Source: Paenibacillus eucommiae (lineage in GTDB: Bacteria > Bacillota > Bacilli > Paenibacillales > NBRC-103111). From it: a DNA stretch of 64,000 nucleotides. Every line of letters starts with the position of its first letter. The first letter of the stretch is position 1. Shown here in pieces: positions 13,883-22,088 of the stretch. The position numbers and the translations under genes were made by a program. Where the stretch lies: the NCBI RefSeq assembly GCF_017874215.1, contig NZ_JAGGLB010000014.1:62001-126000 (forward strand). The letters run 5' to 3'. The notes under the pieces were generated by a model. It saw only the letters and a list, made by a program, of their open reading frames with translations. It was not told the origin of the DNA and searched no databases.

Positions 13883-14437
13883 ATGATTGAACAGGAAGAA
13901 ACGTTAATCAGACAGGTACTTGAAGGACAGAACGAATCCTTCCGCACTCTTATCGACCGCTATTACGCGTATTTGTACCGAGTCGTTAATGGCGTGCTTC
14001 ATCATCCGAAGGATGCAGAAGATGTGACGCAGGAAGCTTTTGTTAAAATATATGCGGCTCTCCCCCAATATCAGTTCCTCGGATTAAAAACATGGATGAC
14101 GCGAATTGCTGTTAATGCAGCTATCGACTATAAGCGTAAGCGGGATAGACGGCAGCAAGAGACTACTTATTCGGAGGAGCTTATACAGACCGCAATATCC
14201 GAGGAGGAACCGCTGGACGTAGCGCTCATGCGCAAGGAACGTGGGGCTATACTAGCCCGTTATTTGAGTGAACTTCCGCCTAACTATCGTCAAGTGATTG
14301 TGGCTTATTATATGGATGGCAAATCTTATCAACAAATTGCAGAAGAACAAAAGGTGGAGTTGAAAACGGTAGAGTCCCGGCTGTACCGTGCAAGAGGCTG
14401 GATGAAGAAGCATTGGAAGGAGGATGATTTCTTGTGA
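13883..14437 (+). CDS. ECF-type RNA polymerase sigma factor
   Basis: 184 residues from ATG at 13883, with AAGGGGGAG upstream; the longer in-frame ATG at 13793 lies in repeat DNA. Region 2 is visible at residues about 12-80 (ALIDRYY-like FRTLIDRYYAYLY, then DAEDVTQEAFVKIY) and region 4 at about 125-175 (LPPNYRQVIVAYYMDGKSYQQIAEEQKVELKTVESRLYRAR). It directs RNA polymerase to stress-type promoters. The anti-sigma gene overlaps it by 4 bp (GTGA), and two membrane protein genes follow, suggesting an envelope-stress system (SigW/SigV-like, family not fixed). Confidence 0.92.
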   Translation: MIEQEETLIRQVLEGQNESFRTLIDRYYAYLYRVVNGVLHHPKDAEDVTQEAFVKIYAALPQYQFLGLKTWMTRIAVNAAIDYKRKRDRRQQETTYSEELIQTAISEEEPLDVALMRKERGAILARYLSELPPNYRQVIVAYYMDGKSYQQIAEEQKVELKTVESRLYRARGWMKKHWKEDDFL

Positions 14438-15024
14438 ACCTTTGTTCAAAGCACGACTGGCAAGCTTATATGGAGAATCGTTTGACGGTGTTGGAAAGCT
14501 TAGAATACGAAGAGCATTTATATACATGTGATGCATGCATGAACGTATATATACAGGCCTTAGAAGCTGCTGACACCGAGGAGGCTGGAAGTGAAAGCGG
14601 GCTGGTTTCTCCAAGTCTTGAGGTAGTCGATCAAATTATGGCGGCCATTCAAGCAACCAGTGAAGCATCCATTGAGGTACCCACTCAGGCAGTGGCTAAA
14701 GCACTCATTCAAAATGGGACGCAGACGCAAGCAGGCATTCCAGAGCTTATTCACCCACAACAACCAATAATCTCCGGCAAAAAGGTGCGGGGAAAACCTT
14801 CTTTATTTAAAAGACCGCTCTTTCAGTACGCAGTGGCGGCCGTGATTACTTTAGTATTGATGTCAGCAGGGGTTTTTCAGGATTTATCTACCCGAATGAG
14901 TGAAATAGAAACGTTTTCGATACAAAACCGGCAAGAATCCTTCTCTCAGAAGCTAATGGAGAAAACCGTCTCCGTGCTGGATACTGTACAACCACAACCT
15001 AAAGGAGGCAAGAGCCATGAATAA
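14434..15024 (+). CDS. Zinc-finger anti-sigma factor, single-span
   Basis: 196 residues, GTG start in a GTGA overlap with the sigma gene. The N-terminus has the anti-sigma zinc motif His28-x3-Cys32-x2-Cys35 (EEHLYTCDACMNVY), then a cytosolic linker, one membrane span (about 130-148, YAVAAVITLVLMSAGVF) and a short outside tail. It probably binds and sequesters the upstream ECF sigma factor and is released by a membrane signal. The downstream gene overlaps its end by 8 bp. Confidence 0.85.
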   Translation: MNLCSKHDWQAYMENRLTVLESLEYEEHLYTCDACMNVYIQALEAADTEEAGSESGLVSPSLEVVDQIMAAIQATSEASIEVPTQAVAKALIQNGTQTQAGIPELIHPQQPIISGKKVRGKPSLFKRPLFQYAVAAVITLVLMSAGVFQDLSTRMSEIETFSIQNRQESFSQKLMEKTVSVLDTVQPQPKGGKSHE

Positions 15025-16213
15025 AAATGCACTATTGGCATTTTTATTATCATTTATTCCCGGTGCGGGGCATCTCTATCTCGGACGCAAGGTGCGCGCT
15101 TTTTTCTATGCTGCTGGTTTCTTTGGCCCGATTATGTTGATCCTTCTAATTGTTTCTATGACAAATGGTTTGGGAAGAGACGCAGGTTATTTCCTTATAG
15201 CGGTATCACTTGCCTTTGCTGCTTTTAATATGATTGATATGATTATCACTTTGCTTTCGCCGACCTCTTCCTTTAACAGAAGGCCGGCTGTGTATCCCCA
15301 GCATACCTCCCAAGATGGAGGCACCCATACCGGATATGGAGAGCCTAACAAGCCTAATAATCCTTACAATCCTTACAATGCTTATAGCGATCCCTTGCCG
15401 GCAGATTCCTATGCGGAGGCAAATCGGCAGCAAAACGAGCGTTTTTTAACGATTTTATTATCGTTTATTCCGGGTCTGGGCCATTTCCAGATTGGTTTGA
15501 TGCATCGGGGGCTTGCCTTCCTGATCAGTTTCTTTGGATTAATTACGATGGTTTTCTTTGTTAGCCAGGTGACTCGTGTGGAGGGCTTCTTCGTCTTTCT
15601 GTTTGCTCTGCCCGTTATTATTCTTTACAGCGTTTTTGATGCGGTTCAGCTGCTGCACCGTAAGCAGAGAGGAGAGGAATTGGTAGATCGGACTATTTTT
15701 GAAGAGCTGGAGCAATCGCGGGAGGAAGGACGTAAAAGTAAAATTATCGCGATGCTGCTCTCTGTTTTTCCAGGCGCAGGGCATATGTACCTCGGTCTTC
15801 AGCGCCGCGGCCTGCAAATTATGGCGGCTTTCCTGTTTGCTATCTATATTATGGATGTGCTGCGGCTTTCGATTTTTTTATTCGTGATCCCGATTTTATG
15901 GTTTTACAGCTTATTCGATGCTATGCAGCTTGTCTCTAAAGGGAGAGAAGAGGAATTGAAGGACATTCCGGTCATTAACTGGCTGCTCCATAATCAAAAA
16001 TGGCTGGGAATTGCTCTGCTCGCTATAGGCAGCTACTATTTAATCGATCAAATGCTGCTGAAGGTTCTGGAGCGGATGGTTCCTGAGTGGCGTCTTACGA
16101 TGTGGTTTCATGAGTATTTGCAAATATTTATCGTTTCCACGTTATTCATTGGCGCAGGCTTAAGAATGCTGATCGGAGGCGGCACAGCCAAAAAGGATGG
16201 TGGATCCTCATGA
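15017..16213 (+). CDS. Multi-pass membrane protein with three TM2-like repeats
   Basis: 398 residues; AAAGGAGG precedes ATG. Three internal repeats start with LLSFIPGAGHLYLG (about residue 9), LLSFIPGLGHFQIG (about 145) and LLSVFPGAGHMYLG (about 246), each followed by basic residues and two hydrophobic spans, the pattern of TM2-like modules. An Asn/Pro/Tyr-rich linker separates repeats 1 and 2. Total is seven to nine membrane spans. Function is unknown; cotranscription with the sigma/anti-sigma pair suggests membrane sensing or a regulon output. Confidence 0.75.
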   Translation: MNKNALLAFLLSFIPGAGHLYLGRKVRAFFYAAGFFGPIMLILLIVSMTNGLGRDAGYFLIAVSLAFAAFNMIDMIITLLSPTSSFNRRPAVYPQHTSQDGGTHTGYGEPNKPNNPYNPYNAYSDPLPADSYAEANRQQNERFLTILLSFIPGLGHFQIGLMHRGLAFLISFFGLITMVFFVSQVTRVEGFFVFLFALPVIILYSVFDAVQLLHRKQRGEELVDRTIFEELEQSREEGRKSKIIAMLLSVFPGAGHMYLGLQRRGLQIMAAFLFAIYIMDVLRLSIFLFVIPILWFYSLFDAMQLVSKGREEELKDIPVINWLLHNQKWLGIALLAIGSYYLIDQMLLKVLERMVPEWRLTMWFHEYLQIFIVSTLFIGAGLRMLIGGGTAKKDGGSS

Positions 16214-16881
16214 AGCGGTGGAGAGTTGGAACATTTTCTATGGGTATATCGCTTGTGATGGTAGGCGCTACCCTGTTGATCTCTACATGGAAGGGCCTCC
16301 CTGCCTTCGACATCCTGCTTGGCTGGTGGCCCATTGTGTTTATTATGTTGGGTGTGGAAATTTTATTATTCATCTTTTTTTCCAAAAAAGAACAGCCGGT
16401 TCTGTATTATGATATGTTCAGTATCATGTTTGTAGGCGTCCTTTGCTGCTTTTGTGTAGTTTTTTCTCTGGTAACTTCCAGTGGAGTTATGAACGAAATC
16501 AGGTACTCTTTGGGCAGTGTGGAAAAGACACTGGATTTGCCGGATATCAAGGAACCGATCTCTCAAGAGGTTAAGCGGATTGTTATCCAGGCAAACGGAC
16601 AAGTGCCGAAAATTGACAAGATGACCGGACGGGAGCTTCATCTGTTCGGCAGCTATCGCACAAGCACTTACGAGAACCTGGAACCGGTAGTAGTGAATCA
16701 GCAGGATGTGGCTACCATTCGTACAGTGGGAGGCACGATGTACATTGCGATTAAAGAGCTTTCGCGGCGGAATGGGATTAATGATACGTATCCGTTCGCA
16801 ACTATGACGCTTACACTTCCTGAGGATATACCATTCGAGCTTCGGGGAGCGGACAATCGTGAGATTCAGGCTGCACAGTAA
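16210..16881 (+). CDS. LiaI/LiaF-like membrane protein
   Basis: 223 residues, ATG overlapping the previous stop by 4 bp. Three to four N-terminal spans (about 8-28, 33-58, 70-92), with GWWPIVFIMLGVEIL typical of the LiaI-LiaF/DUF5668 membrane region, precede an extracytoplasmic beta-rich domain (about 95-223). It is the last gene of the sigma-factor operon. LiaF-type proteins modulate envelope-stress signalling; that role here is inferred. The next gene converges on it, and only 39 bp separate the two stop codons. Confidence 0.65.
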   Translation: MKRWRVGTFSMGISLVMVGATLLISTWKGLPAFDILLGWWPIVFIMLGVEILLFIFFSKKEQPVLYYDMFSIMFVGVLCCFCVVFSLVTSSGVMNEIRYSLGSVEKTLDLPDIKEPISQEVKRIVIQANGQVPKIDKMTGRELHLFGSYRTSTYENLEPVVVNQQDVATIRTVGGTMYIAIKELSRRNGINDTYPFATMTLTLPEDIPFELRGADNREIQAAQ

Positions 16882-16920
16882 ATAATCTGGGGCTTCCCTT
16901 TACACTCAAAATAACTTTGC

Positions 16921-17385
16921 TTAACTTTGGTTCTTGCTGCGCAGCATGCGAAAAAAATTAGTTAACAGCGCGGCACATTCCTCCTGCATCACTTGGCTTG
17001 TCACTTCCACCCGATGATTAAAACGGTCTTCCTGCAATAAATTCATTAATGTCCCGGCACAACCGGCTTTCGGATCGGTCGTGCCAAAGATGACCTGAGG
17101 GACTCGAGATTGAACGATGGCACCAGCACACATAGGACAGGGCTCTAAGGTTACATATAATTGGCAATCTAACAATCTCCATGATTTCAAGTGCTCACTA
17201 GCCTGACGAATTGCGATCATTTCCGCATGGGCTGTAGGATCGAGTGATGTTTCCCGCAGATTATAGCCGCGGCCAATAATAACTCCATATTGAACAATGA
17301 CGGCTCCGATCGGTACTTCGCGGAGCTTTTCTGCTTTTTTGGCTTCTTCTATTGCTGCTTTCATCCATTGGACATGTTCATCCAC
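16921..17385 (-). CDS. tadA: tRNA adenosine(34) deaminase TadA
   Basis: 154 residues from GTG at 17385, which has GAGGTG 7 nt upstream; ATG at 17400 is in frame but has no ribosome site. The zinc deaminase motifs HAEM (about residue 54) and PCPMCAGA (about residue 83) are intact, with catalytic Glu in HAE. TadA converts A34 to inosine in tRNA-Arg(ACG), needed to read CGN codons. In Bacillus tadA adjoins dnaX; here it stands alone between the sigma operon and a PilZ gene. Confidence 0.95.
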   Translation of the reverse strand: MDEHVQWMKAAIEEAKKAEKLREVPIGAVIVQYGVIIGRGYNLRETSLDPTAHAEMIAIRQASEHLKSWRLLDCQLYVTLEPCPMCAGAIVQSRVPQVIFGTTDPKAGCAGTLMNLLQEDRFNHRVEVTSQVMQEECAALLTNFFRMLRSKNQS

Positions 17386-17791
17386 AAGTGGACACCTCAT
17401 TCTGCAAAGTTATTAACACCACAAGCTAGAACATGCATTCGTTGTTAACAAGCTGTGGATAATCCTGTGTACAACTAAATAATTTGTGGATATCTTCATC
17501 GTAATTGTAAATAGTCGATTCTTCGAAAGCAAGCCTTGAGGTAAAAATACACACATGCAAGCTCGAAGCAGTTCACGTGTGCACGCTACTAATAAGGCAA
17601 TTAAGGCAATTTTGTAAGGCATTTTTGCGTTGTGTTATCAGCTGGAATTAAGGTATACTATGAGAAAATGTGATTAAAGTCGTAGGCTATAAGAACTATA
17701 TACAATACGTATTTTCATCGAATACGGCGATTGGCTGCTCTTTCGGGGTGGCCTATTTGTAACGATGGAACAAGAACATCAAGGGGGAATA
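17386..17791. other. Gene-free region with DnaA-box-like sites and a probable promoter
   Basis: This roughly 400-bp stretch holds TGTGGATAA (17454-17462, a perfect DnaA box on the minus strand) and TGTGGATAT (17485-17493, 8 of 9). Further on, TTGTGT at about 17633 and TATACT at about 17657 form a weak promoter pointing at the PilZ gene. No ORF with a ribosome site and no RNA gene is recognised. Confidence 0.5.
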
Positions 17792-18526
17792 ATGGTGCCG
17801 TTAGGCAAGGCAAAAGCGAGAACACAAGTGCAAGATATTTTGCAAACTTATGGAAGCAAAGAGGGCAATGACGCCGAAATTCTTATTCATAGCAAAACAG
17901 TTGTAGAGAAGAAGGACTTTGTGTCTACAGGCATACTAACCTATGCATTGGGAGACATTATTGAAATTGAAATTGCCCAGTACAACGCGTTTCAGTTGGG
18001 AGACAAGGTAAAGCTAACTGCCTATTCCAAATCAGGTATTTTTGTTTTTGAATCCACAGTGGTTGCCAAGGAGTTTGGCTCGATCATAGTGATTAATCCT
18101 CCTGAGAACCGCAAGAAATTTTCTGATAAAAGAGCCCATCCCCGGGTTGTAGTGTCCAGCGGCGGATTTCTCCACAGTATCCATGATTTTTCTAAGGGAC
18201 AAAAGCAAAGCTTTGAGAAGCCCTTTACCTTTTCTATTAGGAATGTCAGTCTGAGCGGTTTAGGTTTTACGATAGCCCACGAGCTGGAGCTGCATGACAA
18301 GATGGAATTGGAGGTAGAGTTGAGTCTCGGCTTCCCCATGTCCTGCATGGCGCAAATCGTGCGCATAGAAAAGAGGCCCTCCTTCACGTTCTGCGGGACT
18401 CGTTACATCGGCTTGGCGAAAGAGAAGAGCAATGCACTACGGGCATTTATTCTAAAAAGCCAGGTGGAATTGTATTTCGATCAGAAGCGGGAAACCAAAC
18501 ACAGAAAAGCCGTGCAAAAGCAATAA
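17792..18526 (+). CDS. PilZ-domain protein (YpfA-like c-di-GMP receptor)
   Basis: 244 residues from ATG at 17792, with AAGGGGGA 5-6 nt upstream; the in-frame ATG at 17765 has no ribosome site. An N-terminal YcgR-N/PilZN-like beta domain (about 20-110) is followed by PilZ. RAHPR (RxxxR, about residue 112) and NVSLSGLG (D/NxSxxG, about residue 150) are the c-di-GMP-binding motifs. Proteins of this type act on flagellar motility or surface behaviour. It is monocistronic, followed by terminator-like elements. Confidence 0.85.
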   Translation: MVPLGKAKARTQVQDILQTYGSKEGNDAEILIHSKTVVEKKDFVSTGILTYALGDIIEIEIAQYNAFQLGDKVKLTAYSKSGIFVFESTVVAKEFGSIIVINPPENRKKFSDKRAHPRVVVSSGGFLHSIHDFSKGQKQSFEKPFTFSIRNVSLSGLGFTIAHELELHDKMELEVELSLGFPMSCMAQIVRIEKRPSFTFCGTRYIGLAKEKSNALRAFILKSQVELYFDQKRETKHRKAVQKQ

Positions 18527-18644
18527 TTTATAAAAGCTATGGGCAAGCCTATTCGCAGTGCACTCTTCTTTTGAAAGCCGTATGGAGCGATTGAAAAAGA
18601 TGTAAAAATATTACGCAAAATGTAAGCGGGAATGCAAGGATTTC

Positions 18645-18673
18645 TTGACTTTGAGCCAAGCGAATGGTACTAT
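18645..18673 (+). promoter_or_regulatory. Sigma-A promoter of a leader RNA upstream of ychF
   Basis: TTGACT (18645-18650), 17-nt spacer, TACTAT (18668-18673); predicted start near 18680. Confidence 0.7.
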
Positions 18674-18679
18674 TTTTAT

Positions 18680-18806
18680 AGCTTATATAGTAATATTACA
18701 TGAATTTTGTTTAAACAGATGACATTTTCTGTAGGTTGTCTTGTGGGCTATCTAAGGGTGATTGCTTAAAGCAGGGAATATATAGCTCCCCCTTTGGGAG
18801 TTTTTT
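18680..18806 (+). ncRNA. Structured leader or small RNA ending in a terminator, unknown class
   Basis: The predicted transcript is about 127 nt. It ends in the hairpin CTCCC-cccttt-type loop-GGGAG (18786-18800) and six T. Upstream, GGGCTAT (18745-18751) can pair with ATAGCTCC (18782-18789), which would disrupt the terminator, and TGCTTAAAGCA forms a small hairpin. This terminator/antiterminator pattern resembles a riboswitch or attenuator, but I recognise no class. It sits 120 bp before ychF, and a second terminator-like hairpin lies between. Confidence 0.5.
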
Positions 18807-18837
18807 GTTTTTATTTTTGAAGCAATAAGCTAATCTT

Positions 18838-18862
18838 CACCGCTTGGTGGGGTTTTTTTTGT
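18838..18862 (+). terminator. Second terminator-like hairpin before ychF
   Basis: CACC-GCTT-GGTG followed by GGG and eight T. Short stem but a strong T-run; it may be a second barrier in the ychF leader. Confidence 0.5.
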
Positions 18863-18925
18863 GTAAATGCTGAAAAAGCTAATGAATATATATATTGCAG
18901 ATATTTTTAAGGAGATGTTATATAA

Positions 18926-20026
18926 ATGCCGCTTTCTTGTGGAATAGTAGGATTACCGAACGTTGGCAAGTCGACTTTGTTTAATGCGATTACGCAGGCG
19001 GGAGCAGAATCCGCGAATTACCCGTTCTGCACGATTGATCCCAATGTTGGAGTAGTTGAAGTACCGGACGAAAGAATGCAGAAGCTGGCTGAAATTGTGG
19101 TGCCGAATCGTATTGTACCAACAGCTTTTGAATTTGTCGATATCGCGGGATTGGTTAAGGGCGCGAGTAAGGGCGAAGGGCTTGGCAATAAGTTCCTGGC
19201 GCATATCCGTGAGGTAGACGCTATTGTTCACGTGGTCCGCTGCTTCGTGGATGACAATATTACCCACGTATCGGGCAAGGTAGACCCTATTGGAGATATC
19301 GAAACGATTAATCTGGAGCTGGTTTTGGCGGATCTGGATTCTGTGGAAAAAAGGATAGACCGTTCCCGCAAAAACCTCAAGGGCGGCGACAAGAAATATA
19401 CCGCTGAAGTGGAATGTCTGGAACGTATTAAAGAAGCTTTGTATGCGGATAAGCCAGCTCGGAGCTTAGAGTTTAGTGAGGATGAGAAGCTGATCATTCG
19501 TGATTTGCATCTGCTAACTATGAAGCCAGTGCTTTATGCGGCTAACGTGAGCGAAGATGAAGTTGCTGTTGCCGATGATAATCCATATGTGCAGAAGGTT
19601 AAAGAATTCGCGGCTCTAGAAGGTGCAGAAGTGGTGCCAATCAGTGCCAAGGTCGAATCTGAGATCGCTGAATTGGAAGAAGATGAAAAGGAAGTATTTT
19701 TGGAAGAACTGGGGCTTCAAGAGTCCGGTTTGAATAGATTAATTAAAGCGGCTTATAAGCTGCTTGGCTTATATACGTATTTTACCGCAGGTGTGCAAGA
19801 GGTAAGAGCCTGGACAATTCGTAAGGGCACTAAGGCACCTCAGGCGGCAGCAGTAATTCATACCGATTTCGAACGCGGCTTTATCCGTGCGGAAGTCGTT
19901 TCTTATCAGGATTTAACGGGCTCAGGTTCGATGAATGCGGCTAAGGAAAAGGGCCAGCTTCGTCTTGAAGGTAAAGAGTATGTCGTTCAGGATGGCGATG
20001 TCGTCCACTTTAGATTTAATGTATAA
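18926..20026 (+). CDS. ychF: YchF/OLA1 ATPase
   Basis: 366 residues; AAGGAGATG precedes ATG. P-loop GLPNVGKST at residues 8-16, switch region DIAGLVKGASKGEGLG (about 70-85), and the G4 element reads NVSE instead of NKxD (about 205), the change that gives this Obg-family member ATP rather than GTP preference. The C-terminal TGS-like domain (about 280-366) is present. It is a ribosome-associated, redox-responsive ATPase. Full family length. prfA follows 37 bp later. Confidence 0.96.
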   Translation: MPLSCGIVGLPNVGKSTLFNAITQAGAESANYPFCTIDPNVGVVEVPDERMQKLAEIVVPNRIVPTAFEFVDIAGLVKGASKGEGLGNKFLAHIREVDAIVHVVRCFVDDNITHVSGKVDPIGDIETINLELVLADLDSVEKRIDRSRKNLKGGDKKYTAEVECLERIKEALYADKPARSLEFSEDEKLIIRDLHLLTMKPVLYAANVSEDEVAVADDNPYVQKVKEFAALEGAEVVPISAKVESEIAELEEDEKEVFLEELGLQESGLNRLIKAAYKLLGLYTYFTAGVQEVRAWTIRKGTKAPQAAAVIHTDFERGFIRAEVVSYQDLTGSGSMNAAKEKGQLRLEGKEYVVQDGDVVHFRFNV

Positions 20027-20063
20027 ACATTCATGCCTAAACAATAATGAGGAGTGATCCAAA

Positions 20064-21140
20064 ATGTTAGATCGACTACAGGCACTGGCGGATCGCTATG
20101 AGAAGCTCAGCGAATTGCTCTGTGATCCGGATGTATCCAGTGATACGAAGAAACTTAGAGAATATTCGAAGGAACAATCCGATCTTCAGGATGCTTATGA
20201 TGCTTATATCGAGTACAGAAGCGTTAGCGAACAGCTTGATTCCGCCAAGACTATGCAGAATGAAAAGCTCGATGAAGAAATGCGCGAGCTTGTCAAGATG
20301 GAGATTGAGGAATTGGCAGGGCAATACGAGCAGTTGGAAGAAAAGCTGAAGCTTCTTATGATGCCTAAGGATCCAAATGATGATAAGAATGTGATTGTGG
20401 AAATCCGCGGCGCGGCTGGCGGTGACGAAGCGGCTTTGTTCGCTTCAGATTTATATCGCATGTATACACGCTATGCGGATGGCCAAGGCTGGAGGACTGA
20501 AATCCTCGATGCCAATCTTAACGATTTGGGCGGGTTTAAAGAGATTATTTTCATGATCGTTGGAAAAGGCGCTTACAGCAAGCTGAAATACGAAAGTGGC
20601 GCTCACCGCGTACAACGTATTCCAGTAACTGAATCTGGCGGCCGTATTCATACCTCAACCTCTACGGTTGTGGTGATGCCGGAGGCGGAAGTTTTTGAAA
20701 TTGAAATTCATGATGCTGATATCCGCGTCGATACGTTCTGCTCCAGTGGAGCCGGAGGCCAGTCGGTAAATACGACGAAGTCGGCAGTGCGGGTAACGCA
20801 TGTGCCTACGGGAATCGTTGCGACTTGCCAGGATGGCAAATCGCAAAACTCCAATAAGGAGCAAGCACTGAAGGTGCTGCGTGCGCGGATTTCCGACAAG
20901 ATGCGTGAAGAAGAAGAAGCGAAGTATTCGGGAGAACGCAAGAGTAAAGTGGGTACCGGAGACCGCAGCGAACGGATTCGCACGTACAATTTCCCGCAAA
21001 GCCGGATAACAGACCACCGCATCGGGCTTACGCTGCATCGTCTGGAAACGGTCCTGAACGGGGACATGGAAGAGATTGTATCGGCTTTAACGATAGCATC
21101 ACAATCCGACCTGCTGGAAAAAGGGGAGCAAGCGATGTGA
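20064..21140 (+). CDS. prfA: Peptide chain release factor 1
   Basis: 358 residues; AGGAGTG precedes ATG. GGQ motif in SSGAGGQSVNTTKSAV (about residue 233) catalyses peptidyl-tRNA hydrolysis at UAA/UAG; the PVT-type recognition region (RIPVTESGG, near 190) identifies RF1 rather than RF2. Its stop overlaps the GTG start of prmC, which encodes the methyltransferase that modifies the GGQ glutamine, a conserved and functional pairing. Confidence 0.97.
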   Translation: MLDRLQALADRYEKLSELLCDPDVSSDTKKLREYSKEQSDLQDAYDAYIEYRSVSEQLDSAKTMQNEKLDEEMRELVKMEIEELAGQYEQLEEKLKLLMMPKDPNDDKNVIVEIRGAAGGDEAALFASDLYRMYTRYADGQGWRTEILDANLNDLGGFKEIIFMIVGKGAYSKLKYESGAHRVQRIPVTESGGRIHTSTSTVVVMPEAEVFEIEIHDADIRVDTFCSSGAGGQSVNTTKSAVRVTHVPTGIVATCQDGKSQNSNKEQALKVLRARISDKMREEEEAKYSGERKSKVGTGDRSERIRTYNFPQSRITDHRIGLTLHRLETVLNGDMEEIVSALTIASQSDLLEKGEQAM

Positions 21141-22018
21141 GGCAAGATGTGACCATTCGGGAAGCCTATGTAGAGGCTTCTTCTTTTTTAGCGGAGCAGG
21201 GAGTCGGAGAGAGCGGCTCCTGTGCGGAGCTGCTGCTCCAGCATCTGCTGGGCTGGAGCCGGACTGAGCTGTTCCTGCGCTGGCAGGAGCAGCTGCCCTT
21301 GGAGCTGGCCGATGCATGGAGCCAGCTCATCTCGAGGAAGGCCGCGGGCGAGCCGGTGCAGTATATCACCGGCAAGCAGGAGTTTTACGGCCTTCCTTTT
21401 GCCGTTAACGGCGCGGTGCTGATCCCGCGGCCGGAGACGGAGCTCCTCGTGGAGACAATCCTCCACGAGGGCTCGCGCTTGTTCCCGCAAGCGGCTCCGC
21501 TGCTTGCGGACGTTGGCACCGGGAGCGGAGCGATCCCGGTCACTATCGCGCACGCGCGCCCCGCGTGGCGCGTGTACAGCAGCGACATCTCCGCGCCTGC
21601 GCTGGAGGTGGCCCGTGCCAACGCTCAGCGCCACGGTGTGGCGGAGCGGGTGACGTTGCTCGAGGGGGACCTCCTCGAGCCTTATCTGGTGCGCCGTCTG
21701 GCGCCGGATATAGTGGTGTCCAACCCACCCTATATCCCGGATAGCGACGTACCGGCGCTGCAGCCCGAGGTGCGGCTGTACGAGCCGCACACAGCTCTTG
21801 TCGGCGGTCCAGACGGACTGGACCTGTACCGCCGATTGATCGCCCAGCTGCCGCTGCTGCCTCATCTCCCCACCTTGGTGGGGCTCGAGGTCGGCATCCG
21901 GCAGGCAGAAGATGTCGCTGCCATGCTCCGCAGCTGCGCCGAATGGGATACGATCCGTTTTGTCCCGGATCTGGCAGGCATTAATAGACACGTCATAGCC
22001 ATACGTGAAAAAAGATAG
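21137..22018 (+). CDS. prmC: Release factor glutamine methyltransferase PrmC
   Basis: 293 residues from GTG (GTGA overlap with prfA). N-terminal helical domain (about 1-85), SAM-binding motif DVGTGSGAIPV (about 123), and NPPY in VSNPPYIPDSD (about 195), the glutamine-binding signature. It N5-methylates the GGQ glutamine of release factors. The gene is noticeably richer in G and C, especially at third codon positions from 21200 to 21900, than its neighbours. Confidence 0.96.
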   Translation: MRQDVTIREAYVEASSFLAEQGVGESGSCAELLLQHLLGWSRTELFLRWQEQLPLELADAWSQLISRKAAGEPVQYITGKQEFYGLPFAVNGAVLIPRPETELLVETILHEGSRLFPQAAPLLADVGTGSGAIPVTIAHARPAWRVYSSDISAPALEVARANAQRHGVAERVTLLEGDLLEPYLVRRLAPDIVVSNPPYIPDSDVPALQPEVRLYEPHTALVGGPDGLDLYRRLIAQLPLLPHLPTLVGLEVGIRQAEDVAAMLRSCAEWDTIRFVPDLAGINRHVIAIREKR

Positions 22019-22088
22019 ATTCATAGGTTTAGCTCCCTTCCCTCTTGCCCATACTGGGTATTACACGAAAGGGAAAGGGGCCTTAACC

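Noticed and set aside
16981..17400. ATG at 17400 as the tadA start
   Set aside because: No ribosome site; GTG at 17385 has GAGGTG at proper spacing.
17400..17765. SRP (scr) RNA or dnaX near tadA
   Set aside because: Bacillus has scr and dnaX after tadA, but no GGTGC-type SRP hairpin or dnaX sequence is seen here.
21188..22024. 278-codon minus-strand frame antisense to prmC
   Set aside because: A consequence of high GC in prmC; no ribosome site and no recognisable domain.
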